NCBI GenBank assembly: GCA_022842065.1
Contig: JALHQH010000015.1
Span: 1 to 64,000 of the forward strand
From: Caldilineaceae bacterium
GTDB lineage: Bacteria; Chloroflexota; Anaerolineae; Caldilineales; Caldilineaceae
DNA: 64,000 nucleotides
Reading direction: 5' to 3'
The notes under the pieces were generated by a model. That model did no database searches, was not told where the DNA came from, and was given only the letters and a program-made list of their open reading frames with translations. Each line of letters starts with the position of its first letter. The first letter of the stretch is position 1. Positions 50,968-59,631 of the stretch are shown here, one piece after another. A program made the translations under genes and the position numbers.

Positions 50968-53900
50968 TTACTTTGTCACAAAGGGTAAGTAGATCGTCGG
51001 AGAATCTCCGTTCGTCAGATCGGGCGTGGCCGATGGCGTGGCCGATGGCGTGACAGTCGGCGTTGTCGTTGGCGTCAACGTGACGATTGGTGTGACGGTT
51101 GCGCCTGGATTGACCGTCGGTGTCGCGGTCGGCGGTGGCGTTTGGGTTGGCGTCGGTGTTGTGGTGGGTGTCGCGGCTGGGGCGCTGCCGCCCTCCCAAA
51201 GGCCCAAAACCCGATTGTTGCCATAGTCGGTGATAAAGAGATCGCCGGCCGCCGTAACCCCTACCCCGGTCGGTTGATCAAGCCCTGCGCGATCTCGGTT
51301 ACTGCCGCCCTGGCGTGTCAGTTGCCCATGATTGGGCTGATTTTGCGTAAAGGAGCCGCCTTGCCCGTAGACGAGATCGGCGACCTGATCGGTGTGGAGT
51401 GGATCATCGAAGCGTAAGATGCGATGATTGTCACTGTCGGCCACATAAAGCGCGCCCTGCCCATCAATGGTGAGACCCATCGGATAGTTAAGGCTCATGG
51501 CGCTGACGCCCCCCTTGTTCAGCATACCCGTTGAAAAGTCACCCTCTTGGCCAAAGAGCAGATCGGCCGTTGTATCACTGTTCAGCGGATCGAAGAAGAC
51601 GAGGATGCGGTGATTGTTGCTATCGGCCACATAGAGATTGCCGGCGCGATCCATGGCCAGGCCGCTGGGATAGTGGAGCGTGTTGGCACCGATCGCACCG
51701 CCGGCGTTGGGTTCGATCGTGTTCAGATCAGCCTGGCCAAAGATCTTGTCCGGGATTGTATCGCCGCCGGCCAGCGGTTTCTCATAGAAGAGCACCCGAT
51801 GCTGAAAGGTATCGGCGACGTAGAGATTGTCGGCCTGATCCAGCAGCAGCGCGAGCGGATTATCTACCCAACCAAAGACCAGATCAGCAGCCATGCCGTT
51901 GGTAAAGGGTTGACGATAGGCGACGACATAGTTGTCTTGGGCATCAGTGACGTAAAGATTACCCTGACTATCCAAGGCCAGACCGGCCGGCTTGATCAGG
52001 TTGAAACCGGGTGCTGCGTCGTAGAAATAGCTTTCAAAGTCTGGCTTGCCAAAGACTAGGTCGGCGCTGCTGCCAGTGGTGTACGCCGCGCTGCTTGGCC
52101 AACTGAGCACACGGGCATTCTGCATATCGGCGATAAAGAGCCGCCCACGCTGCGGGTCGAACGCCACACCAGTGGGTCCAAAGAGCGTGTTCGCTTTGGT
52201 GGGCGCAAAAGGGCCATCATCGGTCGTAAAGCCGCGTTGACCAAGGAGCGCATCCGGCAGCGTATCGGCGGTTTGCGGTTCATAGACGGTGAGCAACGTC
52301 GGTTCCGATAGGCCGCCCTCCGGCGCGGGATTGCGTATGGTGATCGTGAGTTGACCGCTGGTAATCACCTCTGTGGCGCTAATCGGGATGCGGATGAGTC
52401 CCAGATAGTCGGAGCCGACCGTGCGCGTCACGCCATTGACCGCTACCACGCTATCAAAGACCAGAAAGCCGGATCCCCAAATATCCAGGGTAAACCCAGC
52501 CGCGCCGGCTTCAACCGTCCCCGGATCTAATTCCGCAATCACCGGCAGCGGATTGGCCAATGGCTGGAAGTAATGCAAAATGCGGTTGTTGCCCTGATCG
52601 GCCACATAGAGATCCATCAAGATGGCATCGGTGGCGAGCCCACGCGGGCTGTCTAGACGCTGCGCGCTGATCCCGCCGTGATTGGGCGCATTGCTTGTAA
52701 AATCCGGTTGGCCGATCACCCTATCGGCGGTGCCATCAGGATTGTTACGGTCGAAGACCAAGATCCGATGATTGTCGGTATCCGCTACATAGAGCCGGCT
52801 GCCGGCATCCATCTTCATCCCCAAGGGGTTGTTGAGGCTGGTTGCACTGACCCCACTATTATTGGGGGAGTTGTTGGGGGTATTGCTAATAAAGTCAGGC
52901 TGACCAATGACAGCGTCAGCGATGGCATCAAGGGGATTACTCGTAAAGATCAAGATGCGATGGTTGCCGCTGTCCGCCACATAGAGTTCATCGCCAATCG
53001 GGTTACGGGCAACCGCGCTCGGTTTGTTCATGCTCCAATTGGTTGGTGGATTCGGTGCAACACTTCGTCGCTCGAAGCCAATCTCCTCGCCTTGACCAAC
53101 CACCCAGGAAGCTTGTTTGCCGTCAGTCAAGGGCCATTCGTAAATGACCACCCGGTTGTTATCACGGTCGGCAACAACTAGATTGTCATGGTAGTCAACC
53201 ACAAGTCCCGCCGGATGATTGAGGGTAGTTAGCCCGGTGGGCAACAGGGTATTGCTATTCAGATCCGGCTGACCAAGCACATAGTCGGCGTCCATGCCAT
53301 CTAAAAAGATCGGCGTATAATAGTCAGAGAACACATGGCCTTCAAAGCAGTAGACATTGTCAATCACTTCATAATATTCACAGAGATTATAGGGCATGAA
53401 GACCAGGACGCGATGGTTGCCGGTATCCGACACATAGAGGATGCCATCTTCACCGATAGCGACGCCGGTGGGGCCATTCATGCTGGCCGCGTCAGGCGGG
53501 TTCGGTGCATCAGTCGCAGTATAGTCTTGTTGTCCTAAAACCGCCGTGGCCGGCTCGCCCATGACATACGCTTGGGTGCTATCCCAGCCCAGTACCCGGT
53601 TGTTAGCCGTATCGGCCACAAAGATTTGGAGCGTTAAATCATAGACAACCACATCAGCCGCTTGTGCCAACGTTGTGCCATCGGTAACCGTTGGCACCTC
53701 ACCTGTCGTAAAATCAACTTGACCATAGACTTTGTCGGCAACGCCGTCAAGCTCGCCCACATCGTCGCTCGCTAGCTGGCGCGCCGTTTGGCGCTGTTGC
53801 GCCGATCCGGCCACCGCTTGGATCTTGGTTGGGCTGTGAAGCGCGCCAGCCTTCAGCTTCACGATGGCAACGGGCGCAGCTTGCTTGTCTGGCCAAGAAT

Positions 53901-54012
53901 GCCCACGACCGAAGATCACGAACAACGCGCCGACAATCAGACAGAACAAAATGACCACTGTCGACCGAGCCAGGGGCATCGCTTTTACTTGAAACGGGGT
54001 AGGGAGCTTCAT
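50968..54012 (-). CDS. Membrane-anchored NHL-repeat surface protein
   Basis: 1,014 aa. TM anchor near residues 17-35 (STVVILFCLIVGALFVIFG), then about ten NHL-type repeats in two blocks (GILYVSDTGNHRVLVF, GNLYVADSNNHRILVF and others), separated by an IPT/TIG-like domain (about 495-575), a Thr/Pro-rich linker (PTPTQTPPPTATPT) and the ending PTIYLPFVTK. NHL propellers mediate protein binding or, in some enzymes, catalysis. The gene stops 17 bp before the lanthipeptide precursor on the same strand, so it may head the same transcript; whether it is part of the system is open. Confidence 0.8.
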   Translation of the reverse strand: MKLPTPFQVKAMPLARSTVVILFCLIVGALFVIFGRGHSWPDKQAAPVAIVKLKAGALHSPTKIQAVAGSAQQRQTARQLASDDVGELDGVADKVYGQVDFTTGEVPTVTDGTTLAQAADVVVYDLTLQIFVADTANNRVLGWDSTQAYVMGEPATAVLGQQDYTATDAPNPPDAASMNGPTGVAIGEDGILYVSDTGNHRVLVFMPYNLCEYYEVIDNVYCFEGHVFSDYYTPIFLDGMDADYVLGQPDLNSNTLLPTGLTTLNHPAGLVVDYHDNLVVADRDNNRVVIYEWPLTDGKQASWVVGQGEEIGFERRSVAPNPPTNWSMNKPSAVARNPIGDELYVADSGNHRILIFTSNPLDAIADAVIGQPDFISNTPNNSPNNSGVSATSLNNPLGMKMDAGSRLYVADTDNHRILVFDRNNPDGTADRVIGQPDFTSNAPNHGGISAQRLDSPRGLATDAILMDLYVADQGNNRILHYFQPLANPLPVIAELDPGTVEAGAAGFTLDIWGSGFLVFDSVVAVNGVTRTVGSDYLGLIRIPISATEVITSGQLTITIRNPAPEGGLSEPTLLTVYEPQTADTLPDALLGQRGFTTDDGPFAPTKANTLFGPTGVAFDPQRGRLFIADMQNARVLSWPSSAAYTTGSSADLVFGKPDFESYFYDAAPGFNLIKPAGLALDSQGNLYVTDAQDNYVVAYRQPFTNGMAADLVFGWVDNPLALLLDQADNLYVADTFQHRVLFYEKPLAGGDTIPDKIFGQADLNTIEPNAGGAIGANTLHYPSGLAMDRAGNLYVADSNNHRILVFFDPLNSDTTADLLFGQEGDFSTGMLNKGGVSAMSLNYPMGLTIDGQGALYVADSDNHRILRFDDPLHTDQVADLVYGQGGSFTQNQPNHGQLTRQGGSNRDRAGLDQPTGVGVTAAGDLFITDYGNNRVLGLWEGGSAPAATPTTTPTPTQTPPPTATPTVNPGATVTPIVTLTPTTTPTVTPSATPSATPDLTNGDSPTIYLPFVTK

Positions 54013-54338
54013 CGCGTTCTTTCACTTATCTAAATAGGGATCAACAAACACGCTTGGCGAAGGCAGTAGTAGAGAAGGATCTCGTCATATGACTGGCAAC
54101 AGTGTAGTGTTCAAGCGTTGCAGAAACGTTGCGAAGTGCCCGTATTTCCGTCCTGTTTTCGTTTCACTATCGTGGCAGATTCATCGCAGTGAGCCTTTTA
54201 CAGCGGGGAATTTTGACAACATACGACAAATGGCTTATTTTGAACGTAAGCTTGTGGCCCCCATTAAATGCGCAATAATCGGGCGGTTGGCTTGAAAATT
54301 GTTGATGTTTTTGGCCACAATACGAAAGGAAGGCGAGC
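54013..54338. promoter_or_regulatory. Divergent promoter region between NHL/lanthipeptide operon and SARP-EF-hand regulator
   Basis: 326 bases without a gene. Contains the direct repeat described separately (54116-54132). A weak sigma-70-like pair for the regulator is TTGAAA (near 54292) with CACAAT about 18 bases downstream; AAAGGAAGG precedes its GTG start. Confidence 0.45.
54116..54132. promoter_or_regulatory. Candidate SARP box: CGTTGC direct repeat, 11-bp period
   Basis: CGTTGC at 54116-54121 and again at 54127-54132. SARP activators bind short direct repeats spaced by one helical turn (11 bp), usually just upstream of a -10 element. It lies about 105 bp from the NHL start and 205 bp from the regulator start. 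Two six-base matches in 326 bp could still be chance. Confidence 0.4.
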
Positions 54339-55841
54339 GTGAGCTTACTCAGGTTAACATTGCTTGGCTATCCCAAGCTTGAAGTGGACAGCCACGCCAT
54401 CCAGCCAAGCCGGCGCAAGGCCTTCGCATTGCTGGCCTATCTTGCTGTTACCGGGAAAAGCCACAGCCGCGAGGCGTTGGCTACTCTGCTGTGGCCGGAT
54501 TATCCAAGCGCCACCGCATTGGCCCATTTGCGCCGTACCCTCCATACCATTCGTACGGATTTAGGTGCGCACTGCCTGGTCGTTGATCGCGCCCGAGTTG
54601 CGCTGAATCTGTCGCAAGGGATATGGTGCGATGTCAATCACATTCGGCACTTGTTGGCCATCTATGATGCTGACTGTCAACATGAGCGGCATGGCAGCTG
54701 TGCCACCTGTCTTATCCACTTATCTACAATCATTGAACTTTATACCAATGATTTTCTAGCCGGTTTTTCGCTCCGCGACTGCCCTGATTTTGAATTGTGG
54801 CAATCCTTGGAAAGTGAGATCTTACGGCAGGAAGTTGTCATGGTCTTGGAGAAACTTGCCTTGGCTGAGGAAAAAGCGGGGCAACTGCATCGTGTGCTGG
54901 GCTACTGGGAACGGCTGTTGCAACTAATGCCCCTGCATGACTTTGCGCAACAGTCGCTGATGCGTCTTTACGCCAACAACGGCCAACGTGATACTGCGCT
55001 GCGTCTGTACCACACCTATTGCCGGCAACTGGCGCATGAACTGAATGCGCAACCGGCGCTGCCCCTGGTCCAATTGTATGAACGCATTCGCGCTGGCCAG
55101 GAAATCGGGCAACAGGAGAAGCAACCACCGGCCATGCCGGCAGCGCAGGGCACCAACGGTGCGCGTGCCACCCCACCCGCGTCCCCGCTGTCCCCAGCGC
55201 TGTCGGTAGAGATGCGGTCGGTGGCCGGCCCACAGGCTGCCTTGGGAGTGCTGCAACGCCAGAAGCAGCGCCATTTCTTTCGTCTGATTGATCGGGATGG
55301 GGATGGGCTGATCCGCTGGCCGGATTTCGAGTGCTACGTGCTACAGGCCGCCACATTGCTGGCCTTACCCATGGCTGATGCCGCCTGTCAACGCGCCCTG
55401 AGCGATCTGCGCAACTGGTGGGGCGGCCTTGCGGTGGCAAACACGTTGCTCAACCAAGAAGCACAACCACCGGCGGCCAGTGAACAACGGGGCGTAACGC
55501 TGGATGCTTGGCTGCTTTATTGGGGCATGGTGCAGCTGACCGTCGCCGAGGAAGCGACCTTGGGGGGTCGCGAGACCTTAGCGCGGATGGAAGAGAGTGT
55601 CGATGTCCACTTTCGGCTGTTTGATCAAGATCGCGACGGTTCTCTGGCCGTCGCTGAGTACCGACATTGGGTGATGGCGTGGGGGCTGACGACCGATGCC
55701 GCACACAATTTCCAGCGGCTCGATCACGACGGTGATGGTTACCTGCGGCCGGCCGAGCTTGCCGCTTATCTCCGCCAATTTCACTTTTCGAATGATCCGG
55801 ATGCACCAGGAAACGCCTTTTATGGCGAGTTTCAGGACTGA
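54339..55841 (+). CDS. SARP-like (BTAD) transcription activator fused to an EF-hand calcium-binding domain
   Basis: 500 aa, GTG start. Residues 1-95 are an OmpR-type winged helix (LRLTLLGYPKLEVD, RKAFALLAYLAVTG, EALATLLWPDYP, ALAHLRRTLHTIR); 96-255 are the helical BTAD domain (DFLAGFSLRDCPDFELW, GYWERLLQLMPLHDFAQQ). After a Pro/Ala linker (260-292), residues 310-500 match calerythrin-like bacterial EF-hand proteins: canonical loops DRDGDGLIRWPD (318-329), DQDRDGSLAVAE (429-440), DHDGDGYLRPAE (462-473), a degenerate site near 375-391, and the family ending DPDAPGN...GEF. Suggests a calcium-sensing activator, likely of the divergent operon. I know of no described example of this fusion. Confidence 0.85.
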   Translation: MSLLRLTLLGYPKLEVDSHAIQPSRRKAFALLAYLAVTGKSHSREALATLLWPDYPSATALAHLRRTLHTIRTDLGAHCLVVDRARVALNLSQGIWCDVNHIRHLLAIYDADCQHERHGSCATCLIHLSTIIELYTNDFLAGFSLRDCPDFELWQSLESEILRQEVVMVLEKLALAEEKAGQLHRVLGYWERLLQLMPLHDFAQQSLMRLYANNGQRDTALRLYHTYCRQLAHELNAQPALPLVQLYERIRAGQEIGQQEKQPPAMPAAQGTNGARATPPASPLSPALSVEMRSVAGPQAALGVLQRQKQRHFFRLIDRDGDGLIRWPDFECYVLQAATLLALPMADAACQRALSDLRNWWGGLAVANTLLNQEAQPPAASEQRGVTLDAWLLYWGMVQLTVAEEATLGGRETLARMEESVDVHFRLFDQDRDGSLAVAEYRHWVMAWGLTTDAAHNFQRLDHDGDGYLRPAELAAYLRQFHFSNDPDAPGNAFYGEFQD

Positions 55842-55922
55842 GCATCCTGAAGCTGATCAGGCCATCACGCTGCAGCGTGGCGAATCGCGCTTTGGCAACC
55901 GGTTAGCCAATCCATCCAGAAA

Positions 55923-56492
55923 CTAGATCGCTTCTCTGTACTTGCCAAGTTGTGCCACGGTTTGTGACAGTCCTTGCCGTTCCATAATCTCCAGATATTC
56001 GGTGATAGTTTTGGGGGGATAGCGTAGGCTAGCCCGATGACGCTGGACGGCGGCGCAGATGTTGCTCGGCTCGTTGCTGAGCAAATCACTGATAAAGCGA
56101 TCTGGATGGCGTGCCTGAATGCCATAGGGTTGAAGGACTTGGGTAGGGAAATCGCGGAGGTTGAAGGTAAGGATCAGATCGGCCTGGCTTGCAATGGCAG
56201 CAGCCAATACATGGCGGTCATCTGGATCGGGTAGGTCCAGTGTGTCAATCAACGCTTCGTCGTTCTCTACCAACGCATCCTGCACGTGCGTATCCATCAG
56301 TACACGGGTGCGTTCCAATTGTGCCCGTGAAAGATCAGGGCGGTTGGCCAGCACATTACGCATCCATTCCTCATGAATCCGAGCACTCCACTTTGCCTGG
56401 AACAGATCCGTCAGCGCCAGATGCATCAGCAGATCGCGCAAGGGCGCAGGATACAGCACGCAAGCATCATAGAGTACGATCAGCTGCGCCAC
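55923..56492 (-). CDS. PIN-domain ribonuclease toxin
   Basis: 189 aa. PIN fold with the acidic residues in IVLYDACVLYPAPLRD, EEWMRNVLANRPDL and LDLPDPDDRHVLAAAIA, and LILTFNLRDFP as the last strand/acid. About 50 extra residues follow the core, as in the COG1569-like PIN subfamily. Expected activity is Mg-dependent RNA cleavage, held in check by the DNA-binding partner encoded 1 nt upstream. A decayed copy of its 3' end lies at about 57385-57500. Confidence 0.85.
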   Translation of the reverse strand: MAQLIVLYDACVLYPAPLRDLLMHLALTDLFQAKWSARIHEEWMRNVLANRPDLSRAQLERTRVLMDTHVQDALVENDEALIDTLDLPDPDDRHVLAAAIASQADLILTFNLRDFPTQVLQPYGIQARHPDRFISDLLSNEPSNICAAVQRHRASLRYPPKTITEYLEIMERQGLSQTVAQLGKYREAI

Positions 56493-56493
56493 A

Positions 56494-56961
56494 TCAATAC
56501 CCCATATTAAGTTTTTGGGCTTCTGCTGCTAACTCGTCGAGTACAGCAAGCCGTGCCGCATAAACCTGCTGTTTATACAACAGAACATCTTGCAGCCGTA
56601 GACGGCGATGGGTACCTACTTTGTGGAAAGGCAGTTCCCCCTTTTCGAGGAGGCCGATTAGGTAAGGGCGCGATACGTTAAGCAGGTCAGCCGCCTGTTG
56701 GGTAGACAACTCGGTCTGTACCGGCAACAGGGTGACGCTGTGGCCGTTCGCCATCTCTGCTAGCGCCTCGGCCAACAATTGCATGGCCGCTGCCGGAATG
56801 GTCAGTGGCTCGCTCCGGTGATTTTCATCGACCAACTGGATTTGATATGCAGTCTGCTCTCCTAGCAGTGTGGCGAGACGGTGACTCGTTTCTTTTGCCA
56901 GCATCGTTTCTGTGGCGTTTGGTGTCACCACTGCGAACTCATGTAAAATGGGTATAGACAT
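56494..56961 (-). CDS. Excisionase-type HTH antitoxin paired with the PIN toxin
   Basis: 155 aa. The C-terminal half holds a MerR/excisionase-like helix-turn-helix (STQQAADLLNVSRPYLIGLL, then GELPFHKVGTHRRLRLQDVL). The N-terminal part (LHEFAVVTPN to LPVQTEL) is probably the dimer or toxin-neutralising region. Gene order antitoxin-toxin with a 1-nt gap is typical. Likely represses its own operon. Confidence 0.82.
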   Translation of the reverse strand: MSIPILHEFAVVTPNATETMLAKETSHRLATLLGEQTAYQIQLVDENHRSEPLTIPAAAMQLLAEALAEMANGHSVTLLPVQTELSTQQAADLLNVSRPYLIGLLEKGELPFHKVGTHRRLRLQDVLLYKQQVYAARLAVLDELAAEAQKLNMGY

Positions 56962-57229
56962 ACTTCTAGCTCCTTATCAACAACTTCTCATGCTCCGGCA
57001 CACTATAACATGATAAGGGGTAAACGCAATAAACGAAACAGGGCTAAGATTTGCGTGCCAACTCTCCCAGAATTTGTCCATTACCCAATGGAACATCTTT
57101 AAATTTTCTGTTATACTTACCCACATCCGTAAGCAATTCGTGATGCAGCAAAACTAAGCGAACCGAGTCAATTCCCTATGGCAAAATGATTAGTACGTGG
57201 CCCACAGTTTGTGCAATATTTCGGACCAG

Positions 57230-57510
57230 TCATCGCCGCGCTCAAAGGATGGGAGGATCCGGTTGCCCGGCTGAGGTGCGCGATGCGATTGCTGAACTGC
57301 TGACCATTGCGGAAGATGACCAAGCGATTACCATGCAGAGTGGTGAATCGCGCTTTGGCAACTAGCAAGTTAATCAATGCTGAAGCTAGATAAGCTCCCT
57401 ATAAGCTGTAAGCCGCGCCAAGATCTATGGTAGTCTTTGACGCTCCATTATCTTTAAATATTCAGTGGCAGTTTTAGGTAGATATTAGCGGCTAGTCGGT
57501 GACACCAGAT
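57230..57510. pseudogene. Decayed duplicate of the PIN-toxin 3' region
   Basis: On the plus strand a fragment ends DQAITMQSGESRFGN, matching DQAITLQRGESRFGN encoded at about 55850-55905. To its right the minus strand shows TCCATTATCTTTAAATATTC and following bases that align with the end of the PIN gene (TCCATAATCTCCAGATATTC, about 55980). So roughly 200 bp spanning two convergent 3' ends occur twice, this copy being mutated. The rest of 56962-57551 shows no gene. Confidence 0.65.
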
Positions 57511-57551
57511 GGTGTCACCACAACAACTCCGACCAGTTGAGTGGTGACTGC

Positions 57552-58679
57552 TCAGGTGCTTTTGCCTTTGCCACCAACGATGACTTTTAGGTGACCTCGG
57601 CGATACTCACTTGGCCCATCCTGCATAAGTGTAACAGGTGATTTGGGCAGAAACTCTTGGGAAACAGGCATCATCTCTTTTACGTCGTCAAGGTTCAGGC
57701 TGAGAACCTCTGCATAGGTGACTGGAGATATATCTTTCTTGCTAAGAGCATCAAACACCATCTTGTGTAGCTTTGACTGTTCCCTTGGGACAAGTAGTTT
57801 TTCTTTTGTGCGCATCCCAGTTGCGCTAATCTGTTTGAAGGCTTGGCGCTTCTGCCAGTCGGAGAAAATACCTAGGTCTGTACCTCGCATAACCATTGCG
57901 CTAACTGAGACTTTCCAGCGCGGTTTCAGCCTATACAGAAGTCCAAGATCTGGCCGATCTGGAAACTCAAGCTGAAGTGACTCTGCTGGCATCAGGAATG
58001 CAGAAGCGAAACGATTAGCCTCATCCTCAATCCTCTTACTATCAAGGAGCTCTTCGCCACGATGAAGCACGAGATGTCCAAGCTCGTGAGCTGCGTCGAA
58101 TCTTGCTCTCTCGCCTGCATCCTTGAGGCTATTGAGGACGACAAAAGGTGTTTCATTCTTCCAAAAACAGTAGGCATCGAGCGATGGGCTTTCATGGTAG
58201 AGCCAGAACACTCTAACACCTCTTGATTCTAGTAGGTGAACCATGTTCTGAATAGGATCATATCCAAGTTTCCAATCGATCCGCAACTGATCAGCGGCCT
58301 CTTCTGGTGAGCGGTTACTATAGTCGGGAATATCAGCACTTGGTAGCCTAAATCGTTTTTCTAAATCAACACTTATGATGTTTGCAGCTATATCGCCTGT
58401 TCCAAGCCCGACATCACGACTTTCACTCTTCATGCTTCGCTTAGCGCGGAAACTTAGTGCGTCATCGGCTGTCAGCTCGATAGCATCCTCGAAAAAGAAT
58501 GATACAGGAAAGTTGAGGGCACGCGCCATCACATTGAGCATTTCCTGTGTTGGCGTTTCGCCATGCTCAAACATGGAGATGTATTGCGATGTTTTATTAC
58601 ACAAATCGGCCAGGTCTCTCTGCGTCAACCCACGCCTACGCCTCGCTATCATGAGGCGAGTTGGTTCAAACTTCATCAT
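57552..58679 (-). CDS. XRE regulator fused to ImmA/IrrE metallopeptidase
   Basis: 375 aa. Residues about 8-62 form an XRE HTH (MIARRRRGLTQRDLADLCNK, SQYISMFEHGETPT). The M78 zinc site HELGH is at about residue 200 (FDAAHELGHLVLHRGEE), with the third ligand in RIEDEANRFASAFLMP. Such proteins control mobile elements or stress genes by cleaving a repressor or partner. It is encoded 30 bp downstream of a 220-aa protein of unknown function, probably its cognate partner. AT-richer than the surrounding DNA, suggesting transfer. Confidence 0.85.
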   Translation of the reverse strand: MMKFEPTRLMIARRRRGLTQRDLADLCNKTSQYISMFEHGETPTQEMLNVMARALNFPVSFFFEDAIELTADDALSFRAKRSMKSESRDVGLGTGDIAANIISVDLEKRFRLPSADIPDYSNRSPEEAADQLRIDWKLGYDPIQNMVHLLESRGVRVFWLYHESPSLDAYCFWKNETPFVVLNSLKDAGERARFDAAHELGHLVLHRGEELLDSKRIEDEANRFASAFLMPAESLQLEFPDRPDLGLLYRLKPRWKVSVSAMVMRGTDLGIFSDWQKRQAFKQISATGMRTKEKLLVPREQSKLHKMVFDALSKKDISPVTYAEVLSLNLDDVKEMMPVSQEFLPKSPVTLMQDGPSEYRRGHLKVIVGGKGKST

Positions 58680-58709
58680 ATTTAGTCCCTTATTGACTGG
58701 ATTCGGTTA

Positions 58710-59372
58710 TCAGGTTCCAGTCATCATCTCGCCAAAGTCCATATCGTAGCCGGAATCGTCATCAGATGGGAGAATATCAGGAATAGTGACAATATCATTA
58801 GGCCCTTCGCATATCACAGAAGACTCAGGGCAATGCAGCCTCAGATCATCGATCCATTCGGTTCCCAAGACCAGCCAAGCATTCAAGTGCTTTGGCGAAA
58901 CGTTATGGACGACTCCCAGAACAAGTTGGTTTAGCACGTTCAGATTGTCGGCTGTCTCGTCAAATAGACCTGGCTGTATCGGCTGGTAGTTAATTCGATT
59001 GCAAAGTACGCTATCGCGAGTCACAGCGCCTTTTTCGTGATTGAATTTGGCTGTGCTACCGGAAACCGTGCCCCCTGCGAACGTTAAGTAAATCGGGCAA
59101 GCGAACCCCTTTTTTGAGAATATCCTCAATTGTCCAGAGTGAAACTTTACTACAAATCCATACTTTCGCAATCTATTGGCAAAGACGTCAACTGAATAGT
59201 GATACATAAGCTGTCCAGCGCACCCCGGAAGATATGTTGGATTATCTGATCGGTAGACCTTGTTGACGCTCGTGATCAGAGCATCATTTAGCGCCCCAAG
59301 AAAATCCAGATTCCCGATTGTTTGCTGGATCGCAATCATCTTCGGTTGATGCTTTTTTGCCGCTTTAGCCAT
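58710..59372 (-). CDS. Hypothetical partner of the XRE-ImmA protein
   Basis: 220 aa from ATG 59372 (GAGAGG 6 nt upstream; two codons further up is another Met). No family recognised. N-terminal helix-rich segment (IGNLDFLGALNDALITSVNK), a middle FANRLRKYGFVVKFHSGQLR and an acidic C-terminus (LPSDDDSGYDMDFGEM). No signal peptide or TM. Organisation, small protein followed by HTH-M78 gene, is that of toxin-antitoxin-like or phage-defence pairs, but no activity can be inferred. Confidence 0.65.
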   Translation of the reverse strand: MAKAAKKHQPKMIAIQQTIGNLDFLGALNDALITSVNKVYRSDNPTYLPGCAGQLMYHYSVDVFANRLRKYGFVVKFHSGQLRIFSKKGFACPIYLTFAGGTVSGSTAKFNHEKGAVTRDSVLCNRINYQPIQPGLFDETADNLNVLNQLVLGVVHNVSPKHLNAWLVLGTEWIDDLRLHCPESSVICEGPNDIVTIPDILPSDDDSGYDMDFGEMMTGT

Positions 59373-59631
59373 TATCACCTCTCTTGGAATCGATAGAATG
59401 TTTTAACCATGCACGGATTCTATCAAAGCCTCGGAAAAATGTAAAAAATTAAAATGGCCAATCGCGAATTTATGTGAAAAATTAAAATCAATTGTATTTT
59501 ATAAGAACATTTGTTCTGTGTCAACTGCAAAGATCAATGCAAATCAATATCATTCAATCCTTCTACAAAGAGCCTAATGAGCAACGCTCCGTCCGGCATG
59601 CTCACGCTGACCGGCGAGTGTGAGTAAAAGC
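59373..59631. other. AT-rich intergenic region
   Basis: Holds the promoter of the 220-aa protein gene; low-GC run at 59440-59540. A plus-oriented remnant is not evident. Confidence 0.4.

Noticed and set aside
50612..51199. 195-aa version of the lanthipeptide precursor
   Set aside because: The first 83 residues are the NHL gene's Thr/Pro linker read in another frame; a strong ribosome site supports the 112-aa start.
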